This document shows, one piece after another, positions 20,172 to 28,943 of a DNA stretch of 32,689 bases. Under the pieces are notes generated by a model, which saw only the letters and a list, made by a program, of their open reading frames with translations, searched no databases and had not been told where the DNA came from. The DNA lies in IMG/VR virus record IMGVR_UViG_3300028030_000040, positions 1 to 32,689 of that record, one strand, 5' to 3'. The position numbers and the translations under genes were made by a program. Every line of letters starts with the position of its first letter. Position 1 is the stretch's first letter. Origin of the DNA: a virus.

Positions 20172-21943
20172 TATATTCTGTCCTCCTGCCGGTTCTGCTC
20201 ACTGATTATCGCAGTCACATCGGATCGTGACACCTGCTGATTTATATTGATAGTCGTGCCTCCAGACCCACCCTGCAAAGCGGCAACCTGGGCAGCAGAT
20301 AATGATGGATCGGTATTCTCAAACTGTTTTTGAGCAGGAGCAGGAGGGGCAGAAGTGTTTATACTGGCAGCAACTCGCAGCTGGTCAAACTTTGCAATAA
20401 GGCTGTCAATCTCGGTAACAATCCCGGACCCGTCCATGGCAGCGGTAATGCCGATATATGAGCCATCAAGGTTTTTTATCTCAACGCCCAGGGCATTAAG
20501 CTGTTCCATGCCGGAAGCTGTGGCGGCTGTCATTTCGTCAACCAGAGTTGAGGATTGTGCCATCATAGAATCCATGGCAAGCCCTGCCTCAGTTTCGCCT
20601 TTTTCCCATGCGGCAGCAGAGAGAACGCCTATCTGCTCATACAACCACTGTTCAGTGTCGTAAATATCCGCCCCGGCATCCTGCCACCGCTTTGCCTTTT
20701 TGACCAGCTCGTTTGCTTCATTGGCGTAGTAGCTTTCTGCACCGAGCCCAGCTTCTTCATACATCTGTTTTTCTGCCGCTTTCTTTTCGTCGTAGGCTTT
20801 CTTTTGTTCGTCGAGCAGATTCTTTTGAGAAGTTGCCAGGTCTTCGGCTGTCTGCTTTTGGTCCTGCAGGTTTTGTAATACTCTCCCCGCTATTGGTTCA
20901 CCTTCCTGCCATACAGCAAGCATGGTCTCCCATGTTTCTTTCATGTGGTTCAGTCCGACATCGGCGGCACCTTTGCTGTTTTCTTCTATAAATTTCAGAC
21001 CGTCAGCCCATGGCTGCAGAAGTTTTCCAGCGACTGGAATTTTAGAAAAAGCCGCTGATATTGTTGCCGGTATAGATGTAAACTGCCCCACCACTTCGTT
21101 TATAGAAAGACCGATACCGGTAAAAAGAGCCTCTATGCCCATGGCAAGTGTCTGTAAGCTTTTCCCTATGATTACCTGGGCGTTTTTCCATCCTGCAGCC
21201 CACCGTTGCAGTTTGTCTGCAGCAGTATCCGTCTGACCACCAAGCCGCTCGGTAAGTTCAGCCCCGGCTTTCAAGGTGGCATTCATAAACGCCTGTTTTT
21301 TCTCGGTGTCGGTAAGGGCTGTGGATGCTTTGCCAAGGGCTGTTGCGTATTCCTCATTCGCCTTGCCCACATCAACAATAATGCCAAGGTTATCCAGAAT
21401 CATCCGGGACTGCCTGCCAACAGCAAGCGAAATATCAGAAAAAGCTGTGGTCACGTCCTGCCCGGTCATTTTGGCAGTAGCTGCAGCAACTTCCATCAGC
21501 TTGACGGTATCTTCCGGATTAATGCCCATCATCATCGCAGTACCTGCCGACTTAATCAGATCCATGGTGGATACTGTCTGCTGCGATGCTGCCTTTAATC
21601 CTTCAATAATTTGTTTAGATCCCTTTCCGTATGATGCGGTAAGGGCGGCAAAGGCTCGTTCTTCCTGCTGTGCCTTTGCAGCGGTATTCATTGTGTTCCA
21701 TGCTCCAGCCAATGCCCCAACTGCGGCAACTCCCTCAACCCATGCACCTTTAAGCGATGTCCACCCTTTTTTCATGGCGGTTGTGGCATTGACAGACGCA
21801 TTCTTTACGCCTGTCATCGCCTTATCATAGGCAGACTGCACTTTATCAGCCCCGGCGGTAGCCATTGCCCGTGCTTTGCCCAGAGACTTGTCAAGAGGGC
21901 TGGTATCCCCCTTTATGCCGACATATATTGAGCCTACTTTCAT
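20171..21943 (-). CDS. Tail tape measure protein
   Basis: A 590-residue tape measure protein. It is almost wholly helical, with an N-terminal region of Ala-rich helices (KARAMATAGADKVQSAYDKA), the 'SAGTAMMMGINPEDTVKLMEV' segment typical of phage tail tape measures, hydrophobic stretches near residues 260-310, and a coiled coil (DLATSQKNLLDEQKKAYDEKK, about 370-395). Tape measures set tail length at roughly 0.15 nm per residue, so a tail of about 85-90 nm is expected (inference). The C-terminal GGTTININQQVS motif is a common tape-measure ending. No lytic transglycosylase domain is seen. Confidence 0.9.
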   Translation of the reverse strand: MKVGSIYVGIKGDTSPLDKSLGKARAMATAGADKVQSAYDKAMTGVKNASVNATTAMKKGWTSLKGAWVEGVAAVGALAGAWNTMNTAAKAQQEERAFAALTASYGKGSKQIIEGLKAASQQTVSTMDLIKSAGTAMMMGINPEDTVKLMEVAAATAKMTGQDVTTAFSDISLAVGRQSRMILDNLGIIVDVGKANEEYATALGKASTALTDTEKKQAFMNATLKAGAELTERLGGQTDTAADKLQRWAAGWKNAQVIIGKSLQTLAMGIEALFTGIGLSINEVVGQFTSIPATISAAFSKIPVAGKLLQPWADGLKFIEENSKGAADVGLNHMKETWETMLAVWQEGEPIAGRVLQNLQDQKQTAEDLATSQKNLLDEQKKAYDEKKAAEKQMYEEAGLGAESYYANEANELVKKAKRWQDAGADIYDTEQWLYEQIGVLSAAAWEKGETEAGLAMDSMMAQSSTLVDEMTAATASGMEQLNALGVEIKNLDGSYIGITAAMDGSGIVTEIDSLIAKFDQLRVAASINTSAPPAPAQKQFENTDPSLSAAQVAALQGGSGGTTININQQVSRSDVTAIISEQNRQEDRI

Positions 21944-21947
21944 GATG

Positions 21948-22214
21948 TCACCTGTTTAAAAGATCACGTCCGGCAGCGGTTACACGCTCGTAACAGTCAG
22001 CCTGATCTGCAAGTTGATATACGCCGATAACTGATAGTAAAACCTGTTGGTCAATCTCTGTAATTCCTCCATGCTTCCGCACCTGATTCCGCACAAGCTC
22101 GTAGACCATGGCTGCGTCCCTGTTCCCTGGCATAAGCTCAGGCAAACAGGTGTCACAAGGGCAATCTCCACCGTTTATTTTTTCGCATACCCGGCAGGGT
22201 GGTTTTTCTGCCAT
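21948..22214 (-). CDS. Tail assembly chaperone, T part (frameshifted product)
   Basis: An 88-residue frame following the G-type chaperone gene in the -1 frame. It carries a compact Cys cluster (CRVCEKINGGDCPCDTC, residues 7-23), probably a zinc knuckle, then a helical domain (AAMVYELVRNQVRKHGGI). The frame is open upstream of its ATG to the slippery site in the G gene, so it is best read as the T portion of a G-T fusion of about 225 residues. In lambda the T domain of gpGT recruits tail tube protein while G coats the tape measure. Independent starting at the ATG at 22214 cannot be excluded. Confidence 0.75.
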   Translation of the reverse strand: MAEKPPCRVCEKINGGDCPCDTCLPELMPGNRDAAMVYELVRNQVRKHGGITEIDQQVLLSVIGVYQLADQADCYERVTAAGRDLLNR

Positions 22215-22228
22215 TCGCTCCAGGTATG

Positions 22229-22624
22229 CTATGAGTTTTTTGCTTCCTTTTCCTTCCGGTTAGTGTCCAGCCCGTCCAGCTGCTCCAGGCAATCGGTAAC
22301 AAATGCGGCAAAGTCCGGAGATTCAGACATCAGCATTCTCTTGTTTTCTGCTGTTGGCTCGATAACATCGTCAAACTCATCTTCCAGCCCCTGCCAGTCG
22401 GCAATGCAATAATCCCAAAGCAGCAGATCCTCTTTATCCTCGTCGATCTGCACAGACTCATAGCGACGACCACGGCGAAACTCCACCTTTGTCTTTCGGG
22501 TCTGCTTGTGGATCTCGCTCATCTTGGCAGCAGAGACCCGACGCAAACAGATTCCGCCGTTTACAGGCTCGTCTTTAAAGTAAAACCATACGCCGGGGTT
22601 GAGGTCTGTTCTGTCAAATCGCAT
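22229..22624 (-). CDS. Tail assembly chaperone, G part
   Basis: A 131-residue acidic protein between the major tail protein and the tape measure, the invariant site of the G-type tail chaperone. It has no recognised fold signature, but the position, the length and the A AAAAAC slippery heptamer in its last codons identify it. The start overlaps the stop of the tail tube gene (TAATG). It is expected to bind the tape measure together with the minor -1 product. The C-terminus (NRKEKEAKNS) is Lys-rich because of the slippery sequence. Confidence 0.75.
   Translation of the reverse strand: MRFDRTDLNPGVWFYFKDEPVNGGICLRRVSAAKMSEIHKQTRKTKVEFRRGRRYESVQIDEDKEDLLLWDYCIADWQGLEDEFDDVIEPTAENKRMLMSESPDFAAFVTDCLEQLDGLDTNRKEKEAKNS
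22235..22241 (-). other. -1 ribosomal frameshift slippery site
   Basis: On the transcript the G gene ends GC A AAA AAC TCA TAG, with the heptamer A AAA AAC in the X XXY YYZ register. A -1 slip then reads CTC ATA GCA and continues with no stop into the T frame. This is the canonical heptamer type and the conserved arrangement of tail chaperone genes in tailed phages. Confidence 0.85.
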
Positions 22625-23082
22625 TAAGCCACCGTTGAGGTCGTAACTTTCACGGGTCCAGAGCCGGAAAAGGTAACGCTCAGTGTTCCGACCCCTGCTT
22701 TATCCTGGGAATACTTGTAAGCGGTTACACGCAAGCCGGCGTTTGAGTCGGCTACGGTATCCGGAGCAAGGTAAATAAGATCCTCGCCGCTGGTGGTGCT
22801 GTATGCCAGATAAAAACGGATATCCTGCAGCAAAGCCCCGGACTGAAAAGCCGCTTCCACAACAGCCTGCCCGGTAGTGTCTTTCGGATCAACAAACCCG
22901 GTAAGGCTGCCGGACCATTTTTTCATGCCGACATCAGACTTTCCCCAGCCGTCGCCAAAGGCAGAGGTGTCAATTTCATCCGTCCCCATATCCACAGTCC
23001 AATTCCCGATCTCTGTTACGATTGCTTCCGTGGCTGATGCGTTCACAGTTACACGGGCATCCCGTCCGTTGTACGTTGCCAT
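22624..23082 (-). CDS. Major tail protein (tail tube)
   Basis: A 152-residue beta-rich protein of the siphophage tail tube type: 'DMGTDEIDTSAFGDGWGKSDVGMKKWSGSLTGFVD' in the middle and 'VGTLSVTFSGSGPV' near the end are hallmark patterns. The gene lies directly upstream of the tail chaperones and downstream of the tail terminator, as in most siphophages. It should form the hexameric tube around the tape measure. Confidence 0.9.
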   Translation of the reverse strand: MATYNGRDARVTVNASATEAIVTEIGNWTVDMGTDEIDTSAFGDGWGKSDVGMKKWSGSLTGFVDPKDTTGQAVVEAAFQSGALLQDIRFYLAYSTTSGEDLIYLAPDTVADSNAGLRVTAYKYSQDKAGVGTLSVTFSGSGPVKVTTSTVA

Positions 23083-23085
23083 CTT

Positions 23086-23475
23086 TTATTCCTCTTCTAA
23101 GAGTATTCTGTAGCGTGCCATATACTGCCAGTTCTCACCGGGTTCATGCACCAGTTGCACATCCTTTCTTTCCATGCGTAAAAATCTATATCCCGACACT
23201 GCAAGCTTGCAGTCGTCAAAAAGTGCTTCCAAAAGTTCCAGATTGTCGCAGACCTCAACGGCATTCCCTTCTGATGATTCAACAAAAAACACCAGGCTTA
23301 TTTCATGAGATTTTGAATCAAACGTGTAATCAGAGTTGTCGGACTCCATCATATAAACAGCAAAAGGCACGTCGATATCCTGCGGAGCCTCATACAAAAA
23401 CAGCTTCCCGTCCAGAGCGGTATCCAGTGCCGAACCTGTAAACAGCGTTTCAATGGCTGCAAATAATGCTTTCAT
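23086..23475 (-). CDS. Tail terminator / completion protein
   Basis: A 129-residue protein of the gpU/DUF3168-like size and place, between the HK97 gp10-like protein and the tail tube. Patterns such as 'FLYEAPQDIDVPFAVYMMESD', 'FFVESSEGNAVEVCDNLELL' and 'ARYRILLEEE' fit the alternating beta-alpha fold of tail terminators that cap the tube at the head-proximal end. It starts in an ATGA overlap with the gene before. Confidence 0.75.
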   Translation of the reverse strand: MKALFAAIETLFTGSALDTALDGKLFLYEAPQDIDVPFAVYMMESDNSDYTFDSKSHEISLVFFVESSEGNAVEVCDNLELLEALFDDCKLAVSGYRFLRMERKDVQLVHEPGENWQYMARYRILLEEE

Positions 23476-23933
23476 TGTGCCAGCACTTTGTCGAGTTCAT
23501 CTTTTACCACTTCCCGTATCCTCCCCGCCGATGCTTTCAGGGCTTTGCCCATAAACGGGTTCGCCTGTATCGGGGTTCTTGTTGCGTTTCTGTCTCTTTT
23601 GCCACTCACTTTCTGCACCCGCCGTTTTGTGCCAGGTGTTCCAAGTTCCACAAATCTCGCATAAAAAGAAACCTGCCCCCCGGCAACCACCACAGCCCCG
23701 CCGTTTGGATACTTCGAGCGGTAAGCGTGTATAGATCTCCGCAGCCGTCCTGGTCTCCTGCTCTGCCATTCCTTACCGCCCCGCCGTGCCACATACTGCC
23801 GATTACCCACCGGGGCAAACATACGGGCAAGCACTGCCACCCCTTCCGCAGCGGTAAAGCTTGCCGCCTGGGTAGCTGCCCGGAGTTCTTTTTTTACGCT
23901 GACATCATCCCACTCAATTCGGTGATCGTTCAT
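23472..23933 (-). CDS. HK97 gp10-like neck protein
   Basis: A 153-residue basic protein of the HK97 gp10 type: 'RRPGRLRRSIHAYR' in the middle, 'YARFVELGTPGTKRR' (the family's FVE.GT core) and 'ANPFMGKAL' toward the end. These proteins join head and tail in siphophages. I chose the ATG at 23933, which overlaps the stop of the head-closure gene by four bases; an in-frame Met five codons earlier lies deeper in that gene. Confidence 0.85.
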   Translation of the reverse strand: MNDHRIEWDDVSVKKELRAATQAASFTAAEGVAVLARMFAPVGNRQYVARRGGKEWQSRRPGRLRRSIHAYRSKYPNGGAVVVAGGQVSFYARFVELGTPGTKRRVQKVSGKRDRNATRTPIQANPFMGKALKASAGRIREVVKDELDKVLAQ

Positions 23934-24247
23934 ACAGTTTCCCGGCAAATCAGATCAATCAACCTGCCACCCTCATTAATATTGATAATCGAAGCAATCT
24001 CAAAAACACGTCGCCCGAAAACCACCCGCATGTCCGGGGTAAGGGAAGGCAAGTACCGTATCCGTATTTTATGGGTCGTGGTGTAGTCCAGCCGGTTACT
24101 CGCAGCCGATTCGCTGGCAGAAATAGACCAGATAGCAGCCCGACAACTCACAACCTCAGACCACGATTCCTGCCACGCCCCTATCTCGTCCCTGATCCGT
24201 GTCTTTTGCTGTATCGATATGGGGTGACGCATATTCCCTATCCGCAT
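23930..24247 (-). CDS. Head-tail closure protein
   Basis: A 105-residue protein of the SPP1 gp16 / HK97 head-tail adaptor type: 'RHPISIQQKTRIRDEIGAWQESWSEV' opens it, followed by 'CRAAIWSISASES' and 'VFGRRVFEIASIININE'. It forms the ring that closes the head after packaging. The ATG at 24247 lies one base after the stop of the preceding connector gene, which decides it against the longer open frame. Confidence 0.85.
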   Translation of the reverse strand: MRIGNMRHPISIQQKTRIRDEIGAWQESWSEVVSCRAAIWSISASESAASNRLDYTTTHKIRIRYLPSLTPDMRVVFGRRVFEIASIININEGGRLIDLICRETV

Positions 24248-24248
24248 A

Positions 24249-24833
24249 TCAAAACCCGAAAAGTCTATGGGGCCAGAGCAGAGCGTCAACGGTTTTCGGC
24301 ACGTTGGTCACGGTCTGCCCCACGTTTACGATCTCTCTGTTTTCGTACCAGTGAGCCACCAAAAGCTTTACTGCGTGCAACATGGCATCAGGGATATCCG
24401 CCGGTGCAGCCCCATATCCGGTGACAAAAGTAACAGAAACTGGATTAACATTATAAAGCGACGCATCAGGCCACGACTGCCCATAAGCAATAACCACCCG
24501 CCCAGGGACTGCCGCAGTATCAACAATGTAATTTGCAGGGTCCCATGTATTTTCCGCCCCGGTGATACTGTCCTTGTAAACAATGCTTGTCACAGACTGA
24601 CAATTCCCAAATGGCAGGATGATTTCTGCGTCCTGGGGCCAGTCATCAAAGTACACCCGCCACGTCTGATTAATCAGCTTGCGGGAAAGTACAGACTCGA
24701 TATGACTGACCGCAGCAAGCGACAGCGAGGCAAGATACTCGTCGTCCTCACTGTGCGGAATAACACAGTGGAATCTGAGGGCGTCAACGCTGACAGGAGC
24801 TACTGCCGGTTCTGTGATAAGGACTGTTTTCAC
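24249..24833 (-). CDS. Head-tail connector, HK97 gp6-like
   Basis: A 194-residue connector protein. 'SLAAVSHIESVLSRKLINQTWRVYFDDWP' and 'IPDAMLHAVKLLVAHWYENREIV' are the signature helices of the gp6-like adaptor family that docks under the portal. The start is GTG at 24833, only six bases after the stop of the small Lys-rich gene, with no clear ribosome site, so coupling to that gene is likely. Order capsid - small protein - connector - closure - gp10 is the standard HK97-like module. Confidence 0.85.
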   Translation of the reverse strand: MKTVLITEPAVAPVSVDALRFHCVIPHSEDDEYLASLSLAAVSHIESVLSRKLINQTWRVYFDDWPQDAEIILPFGNCQSVTSIVYKDSITGAENTWDPANYIVDTAAVPGRVVIAYGQSWPDASLYNVNPVSVTFVTGYGAAPADIPDAMLHAVKLLVAHWYENREIVNVGQTVTNVPKTVDALLWPHRLFGF

Positions 24834-24839
24834 GGTTTT

Positions 24840-25016
24840 TTATTTGTTTTTTGGTGCTGCTTTTTTGTTTTTGTTCTTTGGTGCTGCCTTCTTTTTTGCA
24901 ATCAGCTCATGTTCCACGGCGATGTCGTACACATCGTCCGGCAACTCTATTTCTTTTCCTGCCGGGTATGTCGTGCCGCCTGATCGCATGGCAAACTCAA
25001 GGGTGACTTTTTTCAT
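24840..25016 (-). CDS. Small Lys-rich head-module protein
   Basis: A 58-residue protein with an N-terminal mini-domain (VTLEFAMRSGGTTYPAGKEIELPDDVYDIAVEHEL, split here as VTLEFAMRSGG and onward) and a basic tail with two AAPKNK units. The plan 'beta strand, YPAG, L.DD.A' recurs in small proteins after phage capsid genes. The ATG at 25016 has AGAGGAAGG just upstream. Function unknown; the basic tail suggests contact with DNA or with acidic head surfaces. Confidence 0.75.
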   Translation of the reverse strand: MKKVTLEFAMRSGGTTYPAGKEIELPDDVYDIAVEHELIAKKKAAPKNKNKKAAPKNK

Positions 25017-25034
25017 TTTCCTTCCTCTTTAAAG

Positions 25035-25064
25035 AATCCCGGCACCGGTGATGATGCCGGGATT
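25035..25064 (-). terminator. Hairpin after the capsid gene
   Basis: A perfect 10-base inverted repeat (AATCCCGGCA at 25035-25044 and TGCCGGGATT at 25055-25064, 10-base loop) about 30 bases downstream of the capsid stop. On the transcript it is followed by CTTT only, so it may be a weak terminator or an mRNA 3'-stabilising structure that raises capsid expression over the downstream genes. Confidence 0.55.
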
Positions 25065-25094
25065 GTTTATTGCTACACTGCTACGACTATCAGC

Positions 25095-26288
25095 CTACGC
25101 CTGGAGCAAGAGCTTGACGGCGTTTGAGTCCTGGAGCATTCCACCTACTCGCTTAGTAGAGTAGAAATGCACATAAGGTTTGTTGGTGTAAGGATCACGC
25201 AGAGTGCGAATTCCCATACGATCAACAATCAGATAGGCACGTTTGAGATTACCAAACATGATGGCAGTGTTACCGGTAGTTGCGTCCGGCATATCCTCGT
25301 TTTCCGCAATGGCATAACCAAGCAGAGTAGAGGGCTGATCGCCAGCAAGACCAGGCTGCCACAGATACTGCCCGGTGCTATCCTTAAGCTTACGGGCAGC
25401 GGCTGTGGTAAGACTGTTCATCATCCACTTGGAGCCGGTACGCAGACTTTTTTTAAGGGTGTAAACCATGGTGATAAGCTCATCGCCGGTAAATACTGCA
25501 GCGGCAGCGGCTGCGATATGCTGCAGAGTCCCAAAGGCACGGGTATCGTCAGCAGTTGTCACAGAGGTATAATCAAGGATTCCCTTGGGCTGCAAAACGC
25601 CAGTCCCGGAAAGGAAAGCTGCCGCTTCGTATTCTGCAAAGTTAAACGCAACAGACTGGGCAAGCCAGCCCTCGGCATCAAAAAACGAGTCGTCCAGCAT
25701 CTGCTGAGTAGCTGCAGGGTTTGCGTAAACCTCACCCATATAAGGGGTGATCTGTGCAAGCTGCGGGGTATTTGTCTCAGGACGGGCAGTTGTCTCACCG
25801 ACCCAGCCGGACGCAGTACCTCCAACATCAACAAGCTTTTTATAATCAGCCGCCCCGATCTGAACCACCTGGCATTCCTGCCGCATTGGTGATTCATTTT
25901 TCATCAGGGTAAGAATATTCCGGTCAAGTTCTTCCGGAACAGCGTAACCACCATCAGCATCTGTGCCGACGTTAAGTGCTTTTGCTTCCAGACCTTCCAG
26001 CCCATCTTCAATACCTTTCCGCACAAATCCTGAAAAGGCTTTCTCATGGGCAAGCACATCATCAGATTTTTCAGAGCCACCGGCACCAGGACGATTCATT
26101 TTCGCTTGCATCTCATCAAGCTGTTTCTGGATGGCACCGATATCGGTATTCGCTTTTTCCACACTGTCAGCAAGTACAGGATCAACGCTGCCGTTTTTTT
26201 CCAGCTGTTCCAACCGTTCATCGTTGGTCTTTTTAAACTCGGCAAAAGCTTTCTTCTGCTTTGCGAGTAATTCTTTTAAAGCATCCAT
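25095..26288 (-). CDS. Major capsid protein, HK97 fold
   Basis: A 397-residue HK97-family capsid protein. The first about 100 residues form the delta domain used as internal scaffold: a coiled coil (ELLAKQKKAFAEFKKTNDERL) and a Pro/Gly/Ser-rich joint. From about residue 110 the shell domain follows with 'DADGGYAVPEELDRNIL', 'GWVGETTARPETNTPQL' and 'LSGTGVLQPKGIL', all family hallmarks. The prohead protease encoded just upstream should remove the delta domain. The ATG has GGAGG formed by the last codons of the protease gene. Confidence 0.95.
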   Translation of the reverse strand: MDALKELLAKQKKAFAEFKKTNDERLEQLEKNGSVDPVLADSVEKANTDIGAIQKQLDEMQAKMNRPGAGGSEKSDDVLAHEKAFSGFVRKGIEDGLEGLEAKALNVGTDADGGYAVPEELDRNILTLMKNESPMRQECQVVQIGAADYKKLVDVGGTASGWVGETTARPETNTPQLAQITPYMGEVYANPAATQQMLDDSFFDAEGWLAQSVAFNFAEYEAAAFLSGTGVLQPKGILDYTSVTTADDTRAFGTLQHIAAAAAAVFTGDELITMVYTLKKSLRTGSKWMMNSLTTAAARKLKDSTGQYLWQPGLAGDQPSTLLGYAIAENEDMPDATTGNTAIMFGNLKRAYLIVDRMGIRTLRDPYTNKPYVHFYSTKRVGGMLQDSNAVKLLLQA

Positions 26289-26292
26289 AATT

Positions 26293-26928
26293 TTATCCCT
26301 CCAGGATAGAAATGGTTTCTTTCATAAGTTTTTCAATCTCTTCCGTATCGGGACCGGAGTCGCTCCGGGGAAATCCCTTCGAGGCAATACGGCAAGCCTC
26401 CGATTTCGAGTATCCTGATTCCCTCAAGAATTTTTCAAAATCACGAATGGTCTTCACGCCCGTTACCCTGGCAGCATCGTTCGCCGGAAAGGTGACAAGG
26501 GACGTTTCCCATAGTTCAAGTTCTTTAAGTGTTGAAATGCCTGATTCCCGGTCATACTCATCAACAATGGTGCGATATCCGATGGACAGCCCTGAGATTG
26601 CCCCGGCTTTCAAAAGGGCATGGGCTTCTTTCGCCTGCTGCACATCGTCTATCAACAGCCGACCCCGGCACAAAAGCCCATGATCGTCCTCTATCATTTC
26701 TTCCCACACACCTATTGGCTGGCTGCTGTTATGCTGCCAGAGCAGAGCTGGCATTCTACCAAGCGTCTTGTGCTCAGACAGAGATTTTACAAAGGCACCA
26801 GGTACGACCACATCTTTGTAGTCGTCCTCAACATGGAACACAGAGCCGTAGCCGACAAAGGTTCCGTCGTCGTTCACTTCTTTTAGTTGTAATGGTCGGG
26901 CAAGATATTTCTTTGTTTTGTTTTTCAT
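26293..26928 (-). CDS. HK97-type prohead protease (S78)
   Basis: A 211-residue head maturation protease. His 66 (LLWQHNS) and Ser 115 (SGLSIGYR) are the catalytic pair of peptidase family S78/U35; the 'ELWETSLVTFPAN' strand that carries the third acid follows. The C-terminal tail (about 150-211) is helical and is normally removed by self-cleavage. I chose the ATG at 26928 with AGAGG six bases upstream; the frame is open 15 codons further into the portal gene end. It cleaves the capsid delta domain during head maturation. Confidence 0.95.
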   Translation of the reverse strand: MKNKTKKYLARPLQLKEVNDDGTFVGYGSVFHVEDDYKDVVVPGAFVKSLSEHKTLGRMPALLWQHNSSQPIGVWEEMIEDDHGLLCRGRLLIDDVQQAKEAHALLKAGAISGLSIGYRTIVDEYDRESGISTLKELELWETSLVTFPANDAARVTGVKTIRDFEKFLRESGYSKSEACRIASKGFPRSDSGPDTEEIEKLMKETISILEG

Positions 26929-26938
26929 CTGCTGCCTC

Positions 26939-28930
26939 TCAAAATCCGGGGACTGTGGTACAAACACAGCCACGATGGATTGGTGCGTGGAGTTTTTTAC
27001 CGTTAATTTTCATACCGGATCCGTTGCTTGCCGTGATGGAATCGCCAGAAGCAAGGAAAGGCGAATAAATACCAACCTTCTTTCCCGCAAGCTGATGGCA
27101 AAACGGGCAGGTCTTAGACCCCTGAGTAACCCAAATAAGCGAAACAGCCCCGGCAGCTGCCCAGGTAAACCGGGAGACAGACTCCCCACCCTGCACAACT
27201 TCCTGGGATGCTATCTTGCCAGCCCTGGTGTCGTCCCACTCTGCGAGTCTGGTGTCCAGATCGTCGGCAAGGGCATCCGGTTCGCTGTCGTTAATGATAG
27301 CGGTAAGCTGTCCAACACTGGACCCGCCATGGCGATTACTCAAACCATCGGTGTAATCATCAATAAAGGTCTGCAAATCCTTCACGCTTTCCTCGTCTGT
27401 CTCGGCAAGGGCAGCGGCAGAAACCTTTTCCATATATTCAGCAATCAATGTTTTCATCCGGGGCGACACAGCAAAACGGCTGTAATATTCATCCAGCCAC
27501 TCTTTCAAGGTCTCCGCAGACTTTGTATCAAGATGTTCGGCAACAGCCTTTCTCACGTCCGCCACTTCCCCGGCAACCATGGCACCGGCAGCAAGCAAAA
27601 ATCGTTTTTTATAGCTGTCCCGCAATTTATTTCGTTCTTTTATGGAAGATCCGGACTTTGTATCAGGGGCAGCACTGTTTTTCCCGGCTGCCGGTGGTGG
27701 ATCAGGAGTAAAAACAGGCTGATCGTGCGGCACCATATTCAAGGGACGCAGATAAGTATCGCCACCCTCATAGGGATTCATGTTTTCTTTTGCCCGGCAC
27801 TCGTTGGGGCTGTAGATCCCGGCATTTATCCCGGACCGATACACAACATGCCTGGTCTGGATGTCCGCCCGTTCCAAGCCATCAAGCAAAAATTCAACGT
27901 AATACCCGGCTTTCTGGTCAGCTTCGGACAGCAGATCACGGGTAATGCACTGCTCCCAGCGTCGAGCCCAGGGCAGTACAGTATATTTTGCAAATTCAAG
28001 GGACTGCTGAGTGATGTTGGAAAAAGAAGACTTTTCAAGATCGCCGATCATGTGAGGCGGTACCCGAAAAATAGAGGCAATCTCCGGTTTCTGAAACTTC
28101 CTGGTCTCAAGAAACTGGGCATCCTCATTGCTCATGGAAATAGCTTTGTACTCCATGCCCTCTTCCAAAACAGCGGTGCCACCCTGCTTATCTCCACCAT
28201 GGGCAGCCTCCCACCGTTCCTTTATCCCGGCAGCAGCCTCCTTGGAAAGAGTCTGTGGATGAACAAGCACCCCGCCCGGACGTGCCCCGGTACGAAATAC
28301 ATTTCCACCATGCCGTTCCGTGGCAAGGGAAAGCCCGATGGACTCCCGAGCATACGAGATTGGAGAAATCCCGGTAAACCCGTCAAGAGAAAGCCCGATA
28401 ACCTTAAAAATATTACCAGGCGGAATAACCTCAGTCTTGTTCCCGATCCGGGCAGTATATTCAATGCCCCAATCATCATGCTGCTTAACAACAACATTTT
28501 CCAGCGGCAGCAATTCATGTACCCGCCGATTCTTCCCGCTGCCCACCCAGTTAATAAAACAATGATAATTCCCCCGCAGATTCAACCGAGCCATGCCCAG
28601 TTCCCGAAACTCAAAAGAGGTCTGGTAGCCGTTGGGCTTATCGTGCAAGATGGAATAAAGCGGATGATCCACAGCCCGTTCCTTACCATCAGCAGTTTTC
28701 CGATAAAGAATCAAAGGCAGCTGTCCAATCGATTCGCCCAAAATCCGCACACAGGCAAAAACAGCAACGCACCGCATGGCAGACGCAGGGCTGACACTGA
28801 CACCGGAGGAAGTCCCAGAGCCAGCCCCCAGGAGGTCGGCAAGATCGGCAGAACTAAGAATTTTCTGTCCGCCGGACTTAGTAAAAAATGTTTTTATTCT
28901 CTGCAGCATGCCCAAAACACTGACATACAT
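26939..28930 (-). CDS. Portal protein fused to MuF-like minor head domain
   Basis: A 663-residue fusion. The first about 400 residues are an HK97-type portal (SAMRCVAVFACVRILGESIGQLPL; NLRGNYHCFINW; PPHMIGDLEKSSFSNITQQSLEF). After a linker comes a helical part and then a C-terminal MuF/gp7-like domain with 'TWVTQGSKTCPFC'-type features: CPFCHQLAG near residue 600 and HAPIHRGCVCTTVPG at the end (the Cys/His set typical of SPP1 gp7/Mu gpF domains). Portal and minor head protein are usually separate genes. Two starts are possible: ATG 28930, directly after an in-frame stop, and ATG 28909; neither has a clear ribosome site. The gene is separated from the cassette upstream by a tandem repeat. Confidence 0.85.
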   Translation of the reverse strand: MYVSVLGMLQRIKTFFTKSGGQKILSSADLADLLGAGSGTSSGVSVSPASAMRCVAVFACVRILGESIGQLPLILYRKTADGKERAVDHPLYSILHDKPNGYQTSFEFRELGMARLNLRGNYHCFINWVGSGKNRRVHELLPLENVVVKQHDDWGIEYTARIGNKTEVIPPGNIFKVIGLSLDGFTGISPISYARESIGLSLATERHGGNVFRTGARPGGVLVHPQTLSKEAAAGIKERWEAAHGGDKQGGTAVLEEGMEYKAISMSNEDAQFLETRKFQKPEIASIFRVPPHMIGDLEKSSFSNITQQSLEFAKYTVLPWARRWEQCITRDLLSEADQKAGYYVEFLLDGLERADIQTRHVVYRSGINAGIYSPNECRAKENMNPYEGGDTYLRPLNMVPHDQPVFTPDPPPAAGKNSAAPDTKSGSSIKERNKLRDSYKKRFLLAAGAMVAGEVADVRKAVAEHLDTKSAETLKEWLDEYYSRFAVSPRMKTLIAEYMEKVSAAALAETDEESVKDLQTFIDDYTDGLSNRHGGSSVGQLTAIINDSEPDALADDLDTRLAEWDDTRAGKIASQEVVQGGESVSRFTWAAAGAVSLIWVTQGSKTCPFCHQLAGKKVGIYSPFLASGDSITASNGSGMKINGKKLHAPIHRGCVCTTVPGF

Positions 28931-28943
28931 TTAAAATGTTTGT

